Shown: positions 1 to 11,082 of the stretch, piece by piece
How the letters are laid out: every line of letters begins with the position of its first letter
How positions within the stretch are numbered: position 1 is the first letter of the stretch
Source: Heterohyrax brucei
Taxonomy: Eukaryota > Chordata > Mammalia > Hyracoidea > Procaviidae
NCBI GenBank assembly: GCA_028571685.1
Contig: CM053142.1
Span: forward strand, 197,400,796-197,464,795
Direction of reading: 5' to 3'
DNA length: 64,000 bases
Notes under the pieces: generated by a model
What the model saw: only the letters and a program-made list of their open reading frames with translations
Databases searched by the model: none
Told to the model about the DNA's origin: nothing
Position numbers and translations under genes: made by a program

Positions 1-1355
1 TATGGTTAAAAGATACAACTGTAAGGCACGCCTTTCCTGACTGTAAACCACACAGTGTGCCCTTGTTCTGTTCAAATAACTGCCTCTTGATCCATGTACA
101 GATTCCACACGAGCACAATTAAGTGTTCTGGAATCCCCATTCTCCACAATGTTATCAATAATTTTTTTATGTTCCATACAGTCTAATGCCTTTGCATAGT
201 CAATAAACATCTTTCTGGTATTCTCTGCTTTCAGCCAGGATCCATTTGACATTAGCAATGATATCTCTGGTTCCACATCCTATTATAAATCTGACTTGAA
301 TTTCTGGCAATTCCTGGTCAATATACTGCTGCAACTGCTTCTGAACGATCTTTAGCAAAATTTTGCTTGCATGTGATATTAATGTTACTGTTCAATAATT
401 TCCACTTTCTTTTTGGATCATCTTTCTTGGGGATATGCATAAATATGGATCTCTTCTACTCACTTGACTAGATAGCTGTCTTCCAACTTTCTTGGCATAG
501 ACAAGCAAGCATTTGTAGTATTGCATCCATTTGTTGAAACATCTCAGTTGGTATTCTGTCAGTTCCTGGAACCGTGCAGATTGGATTTTTTCCTTTAGTA
601 CCGTCAGTTGCTAATCATATCCTGAAATAGTTGAATGTCAGCCAGTTCTCTTTATGTAGTCACTGCATGGGTTCCTTCTGTCTTCGTTTGCTCCTTTGGC
701 ATAGTGGTTAAGTGCTCTGGTTGCTAATCCAAGGGCTGGCAATTTGAATCCATCCAGCACTCCCTGGAGACTCTGTGTGGCAGTTCTACTCTGTCCTATG
801 TGGCTGCTCTGAGTCAGAATCAAATTGATGGCAATGGGCTTGGGTTTTGGTTGGGTGTTGTTTAATATTTTCCCCATAGAGTATATTTCCCTTTTACTAA
901 ACACTGAAAAACAGGTTTCAGAGTCTCTTCTGAGACCCATTTAGGTCTCTTCTTTCCCTCTGGTCTTTTGAATGGCCTCTTGGTTTCTTCATGCATAATG
1001 TCCTTGATGTTATTCTACAGCTTTTCTAGTTTTCAGTTGTTAGTGTTCAGTGACTCACATCTATTCCTGAAATGATCTCTAAGTTCAGGCAGTATAGAGT
1101 CAAGGTCATACTTTGGCTCTTATAGCCTTGTTCTAATTTCCTTCAGTTTCAGCTTGAACTTGCATTTTAGCAGTTGTAGTCAGATCTACAGTTGGTCACG
1201 GACCTTGTTTGGACTGGTGATGTTTAGCTTTTCCATGGTCTCTTCCCACAGGTGAAGTTGATGGGATTCCTGTGCATTCCATCTGGAGAAGTCCCTGTGT
1301 GTAGTCACTGTTCATGATGGTAAAAAAAGATACTTGCAATAAAGAAGGCCATTAA
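1..1355 (-). mobile_element. RTE (BovB-like) LINE, internal part, broken
   Basis: Minus-strand reading gives the reverse-transcriptase and upstream linker region of an RTE LINE. Around 170-210 it reads IDYAKALDCMEH, the RT motif A region, with the catalytic Asp still present. The same sequence recurs in this window at 11583-12663, 20157-21260 and 57918-61290. The copy is cut by the window edge, carries a SINE at 690-855 and has an internal deletion near 885-905, where linker sequence jumps toward the endonuclease side. Stops and frameshifts break the frame. The end near 1355 is approximate. Confidence 0.85.
690..855 (+). mobile_element. AfroSINE inserted in RTE
   Basis: It has the tRNA-like head (agtggttaagtgctctg), the conserved middle (cagttctactctgtcc) and the 3' end (gatggcaatgggcttggg) of AfroSINE. 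RTE sequence resumes on both sides, so this SINE is younger than the RTE at 1-1355. I see no clear TSD. Confidence 0.85.
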
Positions 1356-1615
1356 AACAAAATGAGACAAAATGAGTGCACCAACCCAGGGACAAGTACC
1401 AGAAGGCAGAAGGGAAAAGGAAAACTGTTAGCGGGGAACCCAGGGTCAAGAAAGAAGAGTGTTGACATGCCGTGAGAACAGTAACCAATGTCACAAAACA
1501 ATATGTGTACTAATTGTCTAATGAAAAGCTAGTTTTCTCTGTAAACTTTCACCTAAAGTACAGTAAGAAAGAAAATATAGAGTAGTCATTCTTCCATGGC
1601 ACAGGGAGAAGCACT
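1356..1615. repeat. Possible LINE 3' tail, unassigned
   Basis: This A-rich stretch without coding signs contains a segment near 1490-1570 (accaatgtcacaaaacaata, then a ctgtaaactttcacc block). It resembles the closing part of the afrotherian L1 3' UTR seen at 36110-36150. The match is short and could be coincidental. Confidence 0.3.
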
Positions 1616-1625
1616 TTTCTTGAAA

Positions 1626-1781
1626 AACCAAACCTACTGCCTGTCGATGCCAACTCATAACAACCCTATAGGCAGAGTAGAACTGCCACCATAGAGTTTC
1701 CCAGCAGCACTTGGTGGACTTGAACTACCAACCTTTAGCTTAGCAGACATAGTACTTAACCACCATACCACGAGGGTTTCC
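1626..1781 (-). mobile_element. AfroSINE with perfect 10-base TSD
   Basis: This is a full-length minus-strand AfroSINE: tail accaaacc at the left and head complement gagggtttcc at the right. It is flanked by tttcttgaaa at 1616-1625 and 1782-1791, an exact 10-base target-site duplication. That fixes the boundaries and shows insertion by target-primed reverse transcription. Confidence 0.92.
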
Positions 1782-1791
1782 TTTCTTGAAA

Positions 1792-2160
1792 GGCTTCCTC
1801 TATTTGACAGCGCCAACAGGCAAAGACAGATGTGGCTGCAATTTACAGATGCAGAACCACACATGTTGCCAGTAGGGCTTGGTTGGCTGGCACTTGTCAC
1901 AGTTCCCGGGGACAGGCCTGGCTGCGAGTCATGCTGTGGGGACTGCTGGGAAGCACTGGTAAGGAAGTGGGATCGTGTTTTTTGGAATGTGGCTGAGGAA
2001 TCCAGTTCTCAGCAGTGCTAATCCCTAGAGACTTTTCGCTTGGTCAATTCCCTGTTTGCAGCTCCACCTCAGCCTGAGATGGGGACTTTGTCTTCCATGA
2101 AGCTCGATGACCTCACCAAGGAGGCACATTTACACAACAGGATCCTCGGGTGATGCGGAA
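1792..2160. other. Unassigned unique-looking sequence
   Basis: No repeat family, splice-bounded open frame or RNA fold recognised. Short open frames here have no supporting context. Confidence 0.5.
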
Positions 2161-2164
2161 GTCT

Positions 2165-2335
2165 GAGGGCCTGGCTGCTGACCGGAAGGTGGGCCACCGG
2201 AACCTACTCGGCAGTCCTGCAGAGGCACACCCGGCCGCCTGCTTCCGAGAGGTCATAGGCGTGAAAGGCCTCTGCAGCAGTTCCACTCTGACATACAGGG
2301 TCACATGAGTCAAAGTCAATGTGATGGTAACTGCT
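2165..2335 (+). mobile_element. AfroSINE, diverged
   Basis: It has the head-proximal gctgctgaccggaaggtggg and then the typical end: cagcagttccactctgaca, cagggtcacatgagtc, gatggtaac. It belongs to the longer AfroSINE variant, in which an aaaggcc block precedes the cagttc box. Confidence 0.75.
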
Positions 2336-2509
2336 CGCTCTGCTTTTTGTTCATGTTGTGCGTTATGGGAAACAGCCCTCGCGGAGCTGCTTAAGACCTG
2401 CAAGTAATTGCCTGGTTGGAATAAACACTTTACACTATAAAGATAAAAACTTGACACCAGTGTTTTCAGAGAAAAAAATATCCCCAGAGAAGGACACACA
2501 CGAGCGCTA

Positions 2510-2725
2510 GCACTTCAGTGCTGAGGTGTGGTGGTGCTGGAGTGGTGGCAACAGTGTGTTGTCACTGAGGTTTGTTTACACTGAGTCACATTACTACTGA
2601 TGTGTGTTGTCGCTAAGGCGTGTTATGCTGAGTCACATTAGCTCTGAGGTGTGCTGTCACTGAGCTGTGTCAGGACTGAGGTGTGTCACTGCTGGTGTGC
2701 CGGTGTGTCGGTGTGCTGGTGTCTT
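2510..2725. repeat. Degenerate GT-rich minisatellite
   Basis: Irregular repeats of GAGGTGTG, TGTCACTGAG and CTGAGTCACATTA. The segments at 2581-2610 and 2633-2662 align as two copies about 55 bases apart. The right end turns into short GGTGTGC(T/C)GGT units near 2695-2722. Confidence 0.6.
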
Positions 2726-3635
2726 ACCATGGGTTGCTCTGTCCCTGACTCTGAGCTGAGCACCCTGTCTGGCCGGGCCCCAGGACTGAAGCTGAGTGCC
2801 TCTCTTCTCCTCCCGGTGGCTCTTGGGCAGCCCCCCAGCTTTCCTCCATGCCTCATCTTCCTCTAAAAGGAGCCCCAGCACAGGCCCGGAGGAGGCCTCA
2901 AGGGAGCACTAAAGCCAGCCCTGAGCTCCCCAGCTCGGGAGACCCAAATGTTGCCTCTCCGTGAGCCCTAAATCATACCCACAATGGCCCTGTTTTGCTA
3001 ATGAATGCAAATGACAAATACTAAAGTTGGAAGCAGCAGCCCAGCTATCTGAGCAGCCATCCGTCTTCCCTGCTTGCCTCGCTGACCTCCCGCTGCTGCA
3101 GACAATTCCTGAGTGCAGCCAGCTGTCCGTTCACCCTCCGTGCCCACCAAGGTCACCGTCACAAGAAATCCTGGTGACTGGGCAAAAAGCAGACACCAGT
3201 CACATGGCTGTGGCTCTAGGGGTCCTGCTGGACTCTGGGGTCCTGTGTCTACACGGGGGACACCTTTGTTCTCCACTGGTGGCCACGTCTCATGCCCTGT
3301 ACTGTCATCAGGTGAGTGCCCCCTGCTTCTCCTGGACGTCGCAACCTCCCCAGCCCTGTCCCTCCCTCTAAGCCGGGCCCAGGCCAGAGCTCCCGTGCAC
3401 ACAGACCCTCTGGTGGTCACGGGGGCGCAGGGTCGGCCAAGGCCTCTCCCGCTGCTGCAGGGCTCACCCAGTCCGCAGAGCGGCACCCCCCACGGGGGAG
3501 TCTCTAACCCCTCTGTGCATGGGCCCACTTTTGGTACAGCACCTTTAGATGCCCGGGGTTGTGAGTTTCCTATGCAGCTTGCTGTACGTAACTTGTGGTG
3601 GTGCTGGCAGTGGGTTTTGTCATTGTTGTTGTGAT
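2726..3635. other. GC-rich unassigned sequence
   Basis: No transposon recognised. Open frames occur on both strands (for example 2998-3528 minus and 3113-3634 plus) and overlap each other. They are proline- and glycine-rich as expected from GC-rich DNA, and no domain or convincing exon structure is visible. I treat the stretch as noncoding. Confidence 0.5.
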
Positions 3636-3639
3636 CGCC

Positions 3640-3832
3640 CTCGAAGCCATTGTGGTTCGTGGTGACTGAATGATTTGTAGTTAACTGTTAATCTAAAGGC
3701 TGGTGGTTCAAACCCACCCAGCAGTCCTGTGGAAGAGAAGGCCTGGTGACCGACGTCCAGTGACAACACAGCCAAGAACACCCCATCAAGCAGTTCTGCT
3801 CTGTAACACATGGGGTCACGATAATACGATAT
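3640..3832 (+). mobile_element. AfroSINE, long variant
   Basis: It contains ctggtggttcaaacccaccc (B-box-like), then the inserted aaggcctggtgacc block of the long variant, then gcagttctgctctgtaacac and atggggtcac. The tRNA-like head is diverged. Confidence 0.75.
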
Positions 3833-3900
3833 TTACCATGACATAATTGCCCCCAAAGTTACCAGTTCCTCAGGAATCTCCCTGCTTGTTCTTGAGCATA

Positions 3901-4070
3901 ACAATGGGGAACCCCAGTGGAGCAGCGGTTAACAGCAGAGCTGTTGGCCAAAAGGTACATGGTTCAAATCCACCACCTACTCCTTGGAAACCCTATGGAG
4001 GAGTTCTACTTTGGTCTATGAGGTCACTACAAGTCAAAATCAACTTGATGGCAGCGGGTTTGGATGTCTA
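3901..4070 (+). mobile_element. AfroSINE
   Basis: A near-complete short-type copy: ggggaaccccagtggagcag at the head, atggttcaaatccaccacc as B-box region, ctccttggaaaccctatgg, and gatggcagcgggtttgg at the end. It lies tail to tail with the RTE piece that follows at 4080. Confidence 0.9.
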
Positions 4071-4079
4071 GGGTGTCTG

Positions 4080-4490
4080 TATGCTGCTGTCGAGTCGGCA
4101 ACAGTAATCTAACGCAAACAGAACAAAGCGTTGCCAGGTCCTGATCCGTGACGTGTTCTGACAGCTCTTGGGTCAGCCTATCCCCTCGAGCGCTTCCTCA
4201 CTGTCTATGACCCTCAACCAAATATGACGTCCTTTTCCGGTGATGAGCCTTTCCTGGTGGCATGGCCAAAGTAAGCAAGTCGAAGTCTCGCGGTTGTCCC
4301 TTCTAAGGAGCATTCTGGTGTGTTTCCTCTAAGATGGATTTGTTCATTCTGCTGACAGTCCACAGTGTGTCTACTGTTCTTTACAGATACCTTAGTTCGA
4401 AGAGATCAATCCTTCTGTCTTCCTTTTGCCCTACCCAGCTTTTCCATGCATACAAGGCAGAGGAAGGACCATGTGCAAATGTATATTTTA
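4080..4490 (-). mobile_element. RTE 3' end
   Basis: Minus-strand RTE tail (gctgctgtcgagtcgg) leading into the C-terminal ORF region, with the recognisable blocks tgacgtccttttccggtgat and tggccaaagtaagcaagtcg. It matches the other 3' ends at 11583, 20157 and 59108. It is truncated on the 5' side near 4490. Confidence 0.8.
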
Positions 4491-5146
4491 GGATTTTCCA
4501 GTCATGTCTGTGATTCATGTGTGGAAAAGAAAGACTGTAACTGCCCTCAGTTGGCCTTCTTAGACTATTCAAAAACATTTTGGCAGAAGGATAGATTTCA
4601 TGGGAGATGGGAGAAGGGGCAGCGTTCTAGCGCCCTGTCTGAGCATGACTTAGCTGACCACAGCCGGAAGGGAGGCTGGGCTCTAGTGGCAACGATTGGT
4701 TGCTATGGTGACCAGTAGTTTTCACCTCCAAGATGACCATCGCCTGCTTTGCCCCAAGCACTTTGCCCAAACCATCTTTGCCCTAGACTTCCCTGGGCAA
4801 ATCCAGCCACCTTGCCAGCCTCTTTCACTAGGCTCTGTCTCAGACATACCTTGGTCTGCCATGACCTGAGGTCAGGACAAGCAGCCAACCCCAGTCTTGT
4901 TTACGACCCATCTGTTGTCTGTGGCTGTTGATGACTGACCTGCCTATCGCCCCCCTGACGATTTCAGCATTTGTAACACTAATATCTTCCTTGTCCGCAT
5001 GCCCCCATCCAGCGTCAGGATACTGTACTCGGGGCCTGTGTGCTGTCGGGATTGAGCACTCCTCAAGTAGCCAGTGGCCGTGACTTCCTCTCCACTGCTC
5101 TCGGAGTTCAAGCTCCCTTGTGTATAAAATAAAAGTCTCAGTGTCC
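4491..5146. other. Unassigned sequence, possible LTR remnant at right end
   Basis: No gene or known repeat identified. At 5120-5136 gtataaaataaaagtct combines a TATA-like and a polyadenylation-like motif and could be the end of an old LTR, but the rest is not recognisable. Confidence 0.35.
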
Positions 5147-5765
5147 TGCTATGGCTTGAATCGTGTCCCCCCAAAAAGATGTGTTGTAATCTTAATCCCG
5201 GTATTTGTGCCAATGCTGTTGGGGAGTCGGGCTTTCCTTTGTTGTGTTGGTCAGGTCAGACCCCAGTAAGGTGGGCTCTAAACCTACTCCCTTCTGAGTT
5301 ATAAAAAGAGGAGAACAGACCCAGAGCCCTACACAGGGGAAGACCGACACCTGCTGGAGACTGCCTCTTGTTGCTGCTGCTGCTGGTGGCCGTGCTCTGA
5401 AGCCAGCTCTGACTCACAGTGACCCCATGTGGCAGAACGGAACCGGCCAGAGCTGTCTCATTGGGATTTTGTAGGCTGTAATCTGGACAGGAGCAGATCA
5501 CCAGGTCCTTCTCCCAGAGACGACGAAGGGCTTGAACTGCCGCCCTTTTGCTCGGCAGCCGAGTGCCTGGTCGTGGCACTGCTAAGGCTCCTTGTCCATG
5601 AGCAGAGACATCAAGGAGACCTGGGGCTACTGACAAGCAAGGGACCAGCAAGAAAGGCCCCAACAAGGCCAGGAGGCTGAGCCTTCAGAACAGTGAGAAA
5701 ATGTGTGCCCGGTCTTCAAAGCCAGCCGTGTGGAGCATCTGTTACAGCAGCCCCGCCTAACTGTA
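5147..5765 (+). mobile_element. MaLR-type (MLT1-like) LTR split by a SINE
   Basis: The left part starts tgctatggcttgaatcgtgt, the typical MLT1/MaLR 5' end. The right part (about 5660-5765) carries aacagtgagaaaatgtgtgc and ctgttacagcagccccgcc, the typical 3' end. A minus-strand AfroSINE separates the two. No internal retroviral genes are attached, so it is a solo LTR. Confidence 0.75.
5365..5590 (-). mobile_element. AfroSINE inside MaLR LTR
   Basis: Minus-strand long-variant AfroSINE: agctctgactcacagtgacc at the tail side, caggtccttctcccagagac in the middle, gggcttgaactgccgccc as the B-box complement. LTR sequence lies on both sides, so the SINE inserted later. Confidence 0.75.
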
Positions 5766-6194
5766 TGGGTTTTAGGGTTATAGATCAAAGTAATATAAAG
5801 GCTTCATGGACTAGAGAGTGGATCTGGTGAGCTGGGAGACCCTTGGTAGCTCGCTGTTCCCCCATGAGTCCCCCTCCCCATCACCTGGGGTGACCCTTAA
5901 GCCCCCCAGCTCTCAAGAAAGCCAGCCTGAGCCCCTCCCTTGGATGCTGACTGGTTCTTTCCAGATTCATTGTCTGATCTTAACATCACACCATTCCACG
6001 TGGCTGGTCTCTGTCAAAGGAAGAAATGAGACAGGTGAGGTGTGCTTTAGATCTGGGGATTTGCTATTCCGCTGTAGAAAGAAAAGCTTCTCTTATAAGC
6101 ACAATGAAAATATAAACTAAAGTGCAAACATGTCTGGGGAAGGACTCCATCCTTCCAAGATCTCCCCTCACACGGCCGGTGAGAGAGTGCCCCG

Positions 6195-6660
6195 AAGGCC
6201 ACCCCCTACAAATGTCATTACAGCTGACTGTCCTGGCCAACGGGTGGGCTCTCCTTCAACATAAGCTAAATAACAGCCTCTTATCGGTCAACAAAAAGGC
6301 ATTTGTGCCTTGTGGCTACAATCACGATCGAGGTTGGATTTGCACTTCGCTTTAATTACTAATAGATTAATCCAAGTCTAAAGAACCATCTGTAATCAGC
6401 ATTTTGTTGATTGATTTGTTGCAAAGAAATGACCCTGATTATGTTCTCAGTAATCAGTTTGTAGCTAATTAGCTTTCTTTCATTAAAATATAAAGAGTCA
6501 TCCATAAAGAGTGGCCCAGGTGTGTGGGGACCATCAGCCGGCACCAAGGCACTGCGGCTCATTCCAAGCTGCCCTCTTTGATTTTTATGGAAATCTAATT
6601 ATTCAGTGAATTAAGGGATTTGACCTCCGAAGAAAAGCCTGTGGGTGACTTCCAGACTTC
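6195..6660. promoter_or_regulatory. Candidate conserved noncoding element, TAAT-rich
   Basis: Dense homeodomain-type cores are visible: ttaattactaatagattaat at 6353-6372, agctaattag, tctaattatt and gtaatcag twice. ccataaag-type motifs also occur, with no simple repeat structure. Its mixture of AT-rich motif clusters and preserved CpG (acgatcgag near 6324) resembles known developmental enhancers. Conservation itself cannot be seen from one sequence. Confidence 0.4.
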
Positions 6661-6764
6661 GATCACCCAAGGGGAAGGCCAAGGCTGAGTGATGGCTCCT
6701 GGAGATGGCGTTGTCTGCAGCGGCCACAGCGAGCAAAGCTCATTTATTGTTGGTGAGAACAACA

Positions 6765-7020
6765 GAGTCAGTAGATGGTAATTAAAGACATGCCACCCGG
6801 CTCAAAAAAGGTAAAATATTCCGAGATTGCAATTAAATCCTTGGCAGTCACAATGCCTAATGAGGTGTAATCCTTCGGACTCCGGATAAAAACACAACTG
6901 AACAGTTCCCTGGGAGGCCCAAACCGGAGGCGGGGAGCCGTATTTTTAGCACACATCAGTTTCTGACGTGAGCCCCCATGCCCGTCCCAGGGGGACAATA
7001 ATCACTGTTGTTACCACCAT
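6765..7020. promoter_or_regulatory. Candidate conserved noncoding element
   Basis: Contains gtaattaaagacatgcc, ttgcaattaaatcc, cctaatgaggtgtaatcc (bicoid-like TAATCC) and gacaataatcactgttgtta (SOX-like ACAAT and TTGTT cores). It is repeat-free and adjoins the CpG cluster at 7090. Function is inferred only. Confidence 0.35.
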
Positions 7021-7089
7021 GACGCTTTCAAATCCCCAGGAGAGGCACAGCAAGCCAGGAGGAAGTTTGTTTACGTCCAAATGAGAGGA

Positions 7090-7455
7090 GTTCCCAGGGC
7101 CGCCACGTCCCCCACCGCAGCAGCAGGCGGGACTGGCAGGGGCCGGGGACCCGGGGCCTCTTCGCGGTGTACCCCCCGGGCCCCGGGCCTGCCCCGCCCC
7201 GCCCTCTTTCTCCTGAGGCTCCGCAGCTTAATAATTGAGTCTGTTTCTTGTTTCTAAGTTGTTTCAGTGCCTCCGCTGTCTTTGCTGCCACTTGATGTTT
7301 GAGCATGATGCTGTTTTTAGCAAGGATTAATTATTACCCCTCCTCGCTGCTCTGGCGTTCAGCGCTCCGGATCATAATGACACAGTTTTCTTCGCGTTTC
7401 ACCAAGATGTAGACCAACTCCGGGGTCGATGATCTCCACTCTTGAAGCACTCCAG
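7090..7455. promoter_or_regulatory. Small CpG cluster joined to TAAT-rich block
   Basis: At 7095-7205 there is a very GC-rich run with roughly a dozen CpG sites and runs such as ccccgggccccgggcctgcc and ccccgccccgccc (Sp1-like). It passes directly into cttaataattgagtctg and aaggattaattattacccc at 7321-7339. CpG density is unusual for this otherwise CpG-depleted window. It could be a small CpG island, an enhancer or a distal promoter. No exon is attached. Confidence 0.35.
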
Positions 7456-8362
7456 ATCCCCTGGTAACCAGGCTGTCACAGCCGTGAAAGAGAAAGCTCA
7501 GTGGGCCTTGTCCCTCCCGCGGCGGCCACCGAGCAGTGCTGGTGAGGTAAGTGAGGCCGGGCGGCTGAGCCCAGCTCCCCCGAGAGGAGCCCGCCCTTCC
7601 CTGACCTCCGCCGTGTGCCACTGTCTGAGTCTCAGAGGTAACAACAGATGGCAAAGTGGGCAGCCGGGAAGAAGAGAGCTGTGTTCCCTCACGGATCCGG
7701 AGGCTGGCAGTCTCGATTCAAAGCCTTCTTTGGCAGGGTTGGCCCATCTCTGAAGGCTCCTGGAGAAGACCCTTGCCTGTCCCCTTCAGCTCCTGGTGGC
7801 CCAGGTGTTCTCGGCATGTCAGTGCGCCTTCACAGGACACCTCCCTGTCTGTCTCTCCGAGTCTCCTTTCACAGGACACTAGTCACACAGGGTCACTGTC
7901 CACCCTGCTCCCACGGGACCACATCTCCACCCCACTCCGGATCTTTCAAGCCCTTGTGTCCAACAACGCATAGAGACTGAAGTCAGGACTTCCCCCATCC
8001 TCTTGAGGGATATATAAGTCACCAACAGCAATCACTGGGAGTGTCACCCTCCGTGCACAAGCGTCCTTCCCTTTCTGGGTGTTCTTCCTCTGAGAAGTGT
8101 GGGACTAACAGGTGGGCCTAGCTTCAAAGTGCCCAGAACAACGCATAGGGGCTTCCAAGAGCTTGCAGCCCAGAAAGATCACTGGTCTGAAATACTGCGA
8201 GTGTCAGTGCAAGAAGGTGCCCCGACGTCTGCTGGCCGTTGGCTCTCCTAGGAAGCCCTATCCCGCCACACGTGTCGAGGGCCCGGGAGCTCCAAGGAGT
8301 GAGGTGAAGGCCAGCACCGAGCCTGCGAGAAGAGCCAGCAGCGCCTCTCTGCTCCGTCGGTT

Positions 8363-8735
8363 ACAAGTTCTTAGGGCTGCCATAAAAAGACCACAAAGTT
8401 GATGGCTTACAGCCATATAAATCGATCCTCTCTCAGCTGTGGGGGACTGACATCCGAAACCAAGGTGCGGGCAGGGCCACACTCCCTCCGAAGGCTCCAA
8501 GGGTGACGCCTTCCCTGTCTCACCCACCTCTTGGTGGCTCCCGGTTCTCCTTCATCTGTGGTCCTGTCACTCCACCTCGGCCTCTGTCTTCTGGATTTAG
8601 TTCCCACCTAGGGAATCCAGGTGATCTCCTCCCAAGAGCTTTGCCTTAATTCTATCTACCGAGATCCTGCTTCTAAATGAGGCCTCAGTCTCTGGTGCCT
8701 GGGGTTATGACCTGCTTGTATCTTTTGGGACCACC
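8363..8735 (-). mobile_element. MLT1-like LTR
   Basis: Minus-strand MLT1 signature: ttagggctgccataaaaaga at the left, then ggcagggccacactccctcc, gaaggctccaaggg, ggtggctcccggttctcc, and atcttttgggaccacc at the right. No internal region is present. Confidence 0.75.
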
Positions 8736-9475
8736 GTGCAGCCCCTTGCCCTCATGAAGAGAGCGCTCCCTGAGGTTCCCAGCTCCCCTAGAGGGCAGAC
8801 GTGTGTGAATAGGGGTTCCTGGGGACTTCTCGGTGGGACTGAGCCACAACGATGTGCCCCCACACTCATGTAGGCATCCCGGAGGACAGCAAGGAGCCCT
8901 GCTCTACCTGCCCCCTGCCCACCCTGCACCCACAGAGGACACTGTCTCCAGCCACAGCTCTCTGCCTCCGTGTGCAGCTGGATGCTCCTGGCCAGACCAT
9001 GCGGAGACCCGATAGGGACCAGGGCTTTCACGTCCCAGAATGGGAAGGGCTGTTGGATAGCATGTGTTCTGAGGAGCAGGTGGGTGTAAAGTGAGCCAGA
9101 GTGAGGAGTCTGGCCACAGGCAGAAGAGAGGAAAGGGCGTCAGCTCGGGCCCAGGTGACTCTTCTAACACTGTGGAGGGAGAGGCAGCCCACGGACAGAG
9201 GCGCCTTGGCCGCTAGGTGAGAGTGGGGGAGACGGGAGCAGATCCGAGGACCTAACAGCCAGAGGGCTCTGGGCAGGGGGTGGTAGCAGATGGCCCAGGG
9301 TCGTTGCTCGGGAGACCCTATCTCGTCACAGGTGGTCATTCCAACAAAGTCGTGCAGGTGGAGGAGTCAGCAGCAGGGCGGGGCCCAGGCCTGGATCTGG
9401 AATTGAAGGTGATGTGAAAGTATTGCTGTAAGAGGCAGGCGGCCAGGGAGGGCGCAGGAGGGGCAAAGGGCGGGC
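8736..9475. other. Unassigned GC-rich sequence
   Basis: No transposon or gene recognised. Open frames on both strands overlap and lack domain features. Confidence 0.45.
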
Positions 9476-9477
9476 TT

Positions 9478-9622
9478 AGGCTTACCGCTGCACAGTGGTT
9501 AAGAGCTGGGCGGCTGTCCTGAAGGCCGGCAGCTGGACTTGACCAACTGCTCTTTGGAAACCCCGTGATGCATGCCTACTCTGTCCTAAAGGGCCAGTTT
9601 GAGTTGGAATACAACCACAGTG
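9478..9622 (+). mobile_element. AfroSINE
   Basis: Head gcacagtggttaagagctgg, ctctttggaaaccccgtgat in the middle, then a decayed 3' end (gagttggaatacaacc). It abuts the RTE tail at 9625. Confidence 0.8.
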
Positions 9623-9624
9623 TT

Positions 9625-9905
9625 CCTTAGAAGCAAATAGGCTGAGACTATGTCTCACATACTTTAGGCTTGGTGTCAGGAGGAATCAGCCCCCAGAGAA
9701 GGACACCACGCCTGGTGAAGCAGAGGGTTGGCAAAAGAGGAATCTCTGCAGTGAACTAACAGACACAGTGGCCGTAACAATGGGATCCAGCGTACCAATG
9801 ACCGACGGCATCACAGGACCCTGCGGTGTTTTGTTCTGTCCTACACAGGACCGCTGCGAGTTGGAAACAACTGGACGACACCAGGTAACAACAGGAGCTG
9901 GAGTC
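9625..9905 (+). mobile_element. RTE 3' end
   Basis: Plus-strand 3' portion: gagactatgtctcacatact, tcaggaggaatcagccccc, agaaggacaccacgcctgg, acacagtggccgtaacaatg and finally cgctgcgagttggaaacaac. It encodes the decayed C-terminal end of the RTE protein and is 5'-truncated, as is usual for LINE copies. Confidence 0.85.
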
Positions 9906-10598
9906 CACTCACCGACAATAGGTTTGGTTTGGTTTGCAGATGTACGTGAAGAGTCTGTGCAGACTGAAGATCTGCTCTTCCACAGACGTCATCCTACCCA
10001 GCTACGGCCTGTACTCTTGCCAAGGAATGTTGTCACCTGTGGTCGGGTTGGCTCCATCTCACGGCAACCTCATGTACAACAGAATGAAACTCTGCCGGAC
10101 CCTGCTCGGTGGCCTGGCAGCTTGCAGATCAGACCCTTGTGAGGCTCAAAGCTTTCACTGGCTGATTCCTGGTCCATCTTAACCCGGAGGCGCCTCTGAA
10201 GCTGGCCCAGAGGCAGCGTGGGCCTCTGCTGACAAAGGACCCACGTTCTGTATCCTGGCGCAAATAAGCCCCCAGCCACGTAATCACATCGAAATGTTGG
10301 TATTTCAGCTGCGCTGGAAAAGCAGCGTTTGGTGAACGAGACCCTTTCCTCACCTTGCCTGCCAAGGCTTCTGTTGCCTCGTCTCTCCCTTCGGTGGGAG
10401 AGAGATCCCGGCTTCTTCTGCGCTGTGGTCTGGACAGCAGACGGTGCTCCCTGCATCTGAGTACTCTCTCCTCGGGGGCATAGCCCACTTGCTCCTGCTG
10501 CTCCTGACTTTATCCAGAGGTCATGCAGTTCCTTAACCATCATGTGCACAGAAAGCATTTGGGGGCTTTTGTCACAGAAAGAAGCTGCCTGTGAGGAG
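9906..10598. other. Unassigned sequence
   Basis: No repeat recognised. Overlapping minus-strand frames at 10070-10558 and 10129-10488 are the longest here but share bases in different frames and show no domain. Confidence 0.45.
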
Positions 10599-10766
10599 AC
10601 AGGAAACCCTGGCAGCGTAGCGGGTGGCTGCTACGGCTGCTAACCAAAAGACCAGCAGGTTGAATCCACCAGGCACTCCTTGGAAACTCTGTGGAGTAGT
10701 TCTACTGTGTCATATAAGGTTGCTATGAATCAGAGTTGACTCAATGGCAGTGGGTTTGGGGATGAA
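10599..10766 (+). mobile_element. AfroSINE
   Basis: Gaaaccctggcagcgtagcg at the head, ctgctaaccaaaagaccagc, gttgaatccaccaggcactc, and gactcaatggcagtgggttt at the end. Full-length short type. Confidence 0.9.
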
Positions 10767-11082
10767 AAGATAAGCACGGCCAACAAATTCCGGGTGTTTG
10801 CAGAACGGCCTGAAGCTAATCCAAGACCCTGAAATTGGGAATCCCTATCGGAGGAAGATGAGGAAGCTGACCTCAGGTTGTCGAGGAGCCCACCCGAGCG
10901 GGAAGGAACTGGAGTGGAGGAGTGACTACTGTGTTTTGCAGCTTTCCTTCCTGCTTACTCTCAGCACACATATTGTGAAATTTTGTCAAAACGTAAGGTG
11001 ACGGAGAAGAAAGCCCACAATTTTCTACCATCTCTACTGAGAGCTTTCAACGAATCGTTGCACAGTTACAGCTCTCCTATAC
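10767..11082. other. Unassigned sequence
   Basis: No gene or repeat recognised between two AfroSINEs. Confidence 0.45.

Larger units (their letters stand above)
5766..8360. other. 2.6-kb interval without recognisable transposons
   Basis: It contrasts with flanks that have a transposon every few hundred bases. Absence of insertions over such a length is typical of regions under regulatory constraint. It contains three AT-rich or CpG-rich blocks listed separately. No coding exon is convincing, and open frames such as 7028-7306 and 7442-7980 on either strand are GC-driven. Confidence 0.55.

Noticed and set aside
2998..3634. Overlapping 173-176 codon frames on opposite strands
   Set aside because: GC-rich DNA with few stops. 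Frames overlap antisense, composition is Pro/Gly/Ser-rich and no domain is visible.
7095..7205. Promoter of a protein-coding gene
   Set aside because: CpG-rich but short. No exon, splice donor or open frame with domain follows on either strand.
10070..10558. 162-codon minus-strand frame
   Set aside because: No domain, and another frame overlaps it on the same strand. Treated as chance.
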